Source: an uncultured Alphaproteobacteria bacterium
Lineage (GTDB): Bacteria; Pseudomonadota; Alphaproteobacteria; HIMB59
Length of the DNA: 32,059 bases
Direction of reading: 5' to 3'
Assembly (NCBI GenBank): GCA_902522585.1
Contig: CABYWI010000009.1
Coordinates: 1 to 32,059, forward strand
A program made the translations under genes and the position numbers. The notes beneath the pieces are model-generated. The model was not told the origin of the DNA. It did not search any database and saw only the letters and a list, made by a program, of their open reading frames with translations. Of the stretch, positions 30,823 through 32,059 are shown piece by piece (positions within the stretch are counted from its first letter, which is position 1; each line of letters begins with the position of its first letter).

Positions 30823-31986
30823 TTAGTCTTTCTGAAATATATCTCGCGTAAAGATTTTATCTTGTACATCGCTTAATTCAGAAGAATTACGATTACAAAT
30901 TATAAGATCGGCATCTTTTTTAAATTGCTCAAGATCTTTATAAATAGGAGAGTTAAAAAAATTTTCTTCCTCAATTAAGGGTTCATAAATAATGACAGGA
31001 ATTCCTTTAGATTTTACTCTTTTCATAATGCCCTGCATGCTTGACTCACGAATATTATCGGAGCCCTCTTTCATTGCTAGTTTGTAAATTCCAACTGTTT
31101 TGGGTTTTAACTTAGCAATTTCTAAACCTAAGAAATCTTTACGCATCGTATTAGAGTCAATAATGGCTTCCATAATTTTTTGTGGAACTTTGTCAAAGTT
31201 ACGTAAGAGTTGTTTGGTGTCTTTAGGAAGACAGTAACCTCCATAGCCAAAAGAGGGATTATTATAATAATCACCTATGCGCGGATCTAAGCTCACTGCT
31301 TGAATGATTTCTTTGGTATCTAGTCCTCGAGTCATGGCAAAGGAGTCGAGTTCATTGAAAAAAGTAACACGCATTGCCAGATATGCATTAGCAAATAATT
31401 TGGAAGACTCAGCTTCTTTTGATTTTGTATATATAGTTTTTACCTCTTGATCTTTTGCGCCCTCAGATAATAGTTTTGCAAATATCTTAGCTTGATCTGA
31501 GTGTGAACCTATAATGATGCGAGAGGGATATAGGCTGTCATGCAAGGCTCTTCCTTCACGAAGAAACTCAGGGACAAAAATAATTTCTTGATTATGATAT
31601 TTTTTTTGAACAACTTCGACAAAACCTACTGGAAGAGTTGATCGAATAATAATTGTGGTTTTGAAATTTTGGGTGTTGAGTTGATCTATGCAAGACTCTA
31701 CTGATGAGGTATCAAAATAATTTGTATCAGGATCATAGTTTGTTGGGGTAGCGATAATCACAAAATCAAAATTCTCACCAAAAGGAAATTCACTTACCCC
31801 TTTAAGATTTAATTTTTTTTTTAAAAGAAATTCAGATACCTCTTTATCATCAATGGGGGAAATTTGGTTGTTGATCGAGTTAACTCGATCTTGATTTAAA
31901 TCATAGCAAACAACTTCATTATGCTGTGAAAGCAAAACAGCGTTCGCTGTTCCTACATAGCCCAACCCTAAAACTAGTATCTTCAC
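30823..31986 (-). CDS. ugd: UDP-glucose/GDP-mannose dehydrogenase family protein
   Basis: An NAD-dependent nucleotide-sugar dehydrogenase, likely making UDP-glucuronate for surface polysaccharide. It has 387 residues. The Rossmann N-terminus has GLGYVG (7-12), followed by ATPTNYD (79-85), VPEFLREGRALHD (138-150), the catalytic lysine region SSKLFANAYLAMRVTFFNELD (195-215) and the active-site Cys252 in GGYCLPKDTKQL. It starts with GTG (31984-31986) and lacks a Shine-Dalgarno. UDP-glucose, GDP-mannose and other substrates cannot be separated by eye. It may be the edge gene of a polysaccharide island that continues off the window. Confidence 0.93.
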   Translation of the reverse strand: MKILVLGLGYVGTANAVLLSQHNEVVCYDLNQDRVNSINNQISPIDDKEVSEFLLKKKLNLKGVSEFPFGENFDFVIIATPTNYDPDTNYFDTSSVESCIDQLNTQNFKTTIIIRSTLPVGFVEVVQKKYHNQEIIFVPEFLREGRALHDSLYPSRIIIGSHSDQAKIFAKLLSEGAKDQEVKTIYTKSKEAESSKLFANAYLAMRVTFFNELDSFAMTRGLDTKEIIQAVSLDPRIGDYYNNPSFGYGGYCLPKDTKQLLRNFDKVPQKIMEAIIDSNTMRKDFLGLEIAKLKPKTVGIYKLAMKEGSDNIRESSMQGIMKRVKSKGIPVIIYEPLIEEENFFNSPIYKDLEQFKKDADLIICNRNSSELSDVQDKIFTRDIFQKD

Positions 31987-31993
31987 GAAGTCT

Positions 31994-32021
31994 AAATTAG
32001 TTCAAAATAAAATAGGCTCAA
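31994..32021 (-). promoter_or_regulatory. Candidate promoter of the ugd-like gene
   Basis: On the minus strand TTGAGC (32021-32016), a 16-base spacer and TAATTT (31999-31994) end 7 bases before the GTG start, so the message would be leaderless. The remaining bases to 32059 are AT-rich and show no gene. Confidence 0.35.
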
Positions 32022-32059
32022 TATTTTTTTTGATTTGTGAAAAAAGCTTGAAACTAGGG

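Overview
The window is visibly AT-rich and almost wall-to-wall coding. The gene set points to an alphaproteobacterium: a C4-pathway 5-aminolevulinate synthase, the cell-cycle regulator TrcR (DUF1013), cysteine-less L31, HemJ, and the general amino-acid transporter AapJQMP. Compact spacing, low G+C, a photolyase and many scavenging transporters suggest a small-genome surface-water marine lineage (SAR11/HIMB59-like). That last step is inference; no rRNA gene is present to confirm it.

Left part (1-3862, plus strand): the 3' part of GAPDH, class I fructose-bisphosphate aldolase, EF-P, an SuhB-type inositol monophosphatase, L31 and TrcR. This is a central-metabolism and translation run. Next (12579 down to 3849, minus strand) come a flavin-dependent LLM oxidoreductase, hemA, trhO, rpmG, then a light/oxidative-stress lipid module: photolyase, FAD oxidoreductase, DUF1365, cyclopropane-fatty-acid synthase and DUF3833 lipoprotein. 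The photolyase frame extends about 40 codons upstream of its first GTG and has no ordinary start codon there.

Centre (12731-19749, plus strand): a tight haem operon, hemC (fused to a reduced, HemD-like domain), hemB, hemE, hemH, hemF and hemJ, followed by a MATE transporter. With hemA just across the divergent gap, every step from glycine plus succinyl-CoA to protohaem is within about 8 kb. Uroporphyrinogen-III synthase is covered only if the fused domain really does that job.

Right part (19742-30621): transport and scavenging genes. They are an orphan amino-acid ABC permease, DUF2721, a LysE/ArgO exporter, a short TAXI-like binding protein, a TauE/SafE exporter coupled to a DUF3445 haem-dependent N-demethylase-like protein, an M19 dipeptidase, a pair of small proteins (one DUF3563), and the aapJ-aapQ-aapM-aapP operon ending with an RhtB-type exporter. 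At the right edge is a UDP-glucose dehydrogenase-like gene whose stop codon is followed in frame by the orphaned tail of a GDSL/TesA-type esterase. This looks like the scar of an insertion or recombination.

There is no gene-free stretch above 300 bases. The longest gaps are 20939-21166 (nothing convincing), 25325-25509 (small inverted repeats) and 12580-12730 (divergent promoter region). I saw no tRNA, rRNA, CRISPR array or insertion sequence. Several genes have promoter-like elements placed so that transcription would begin at or within a few bases of the start codon, suggesting leaderless or near-leaderless mRNAs.
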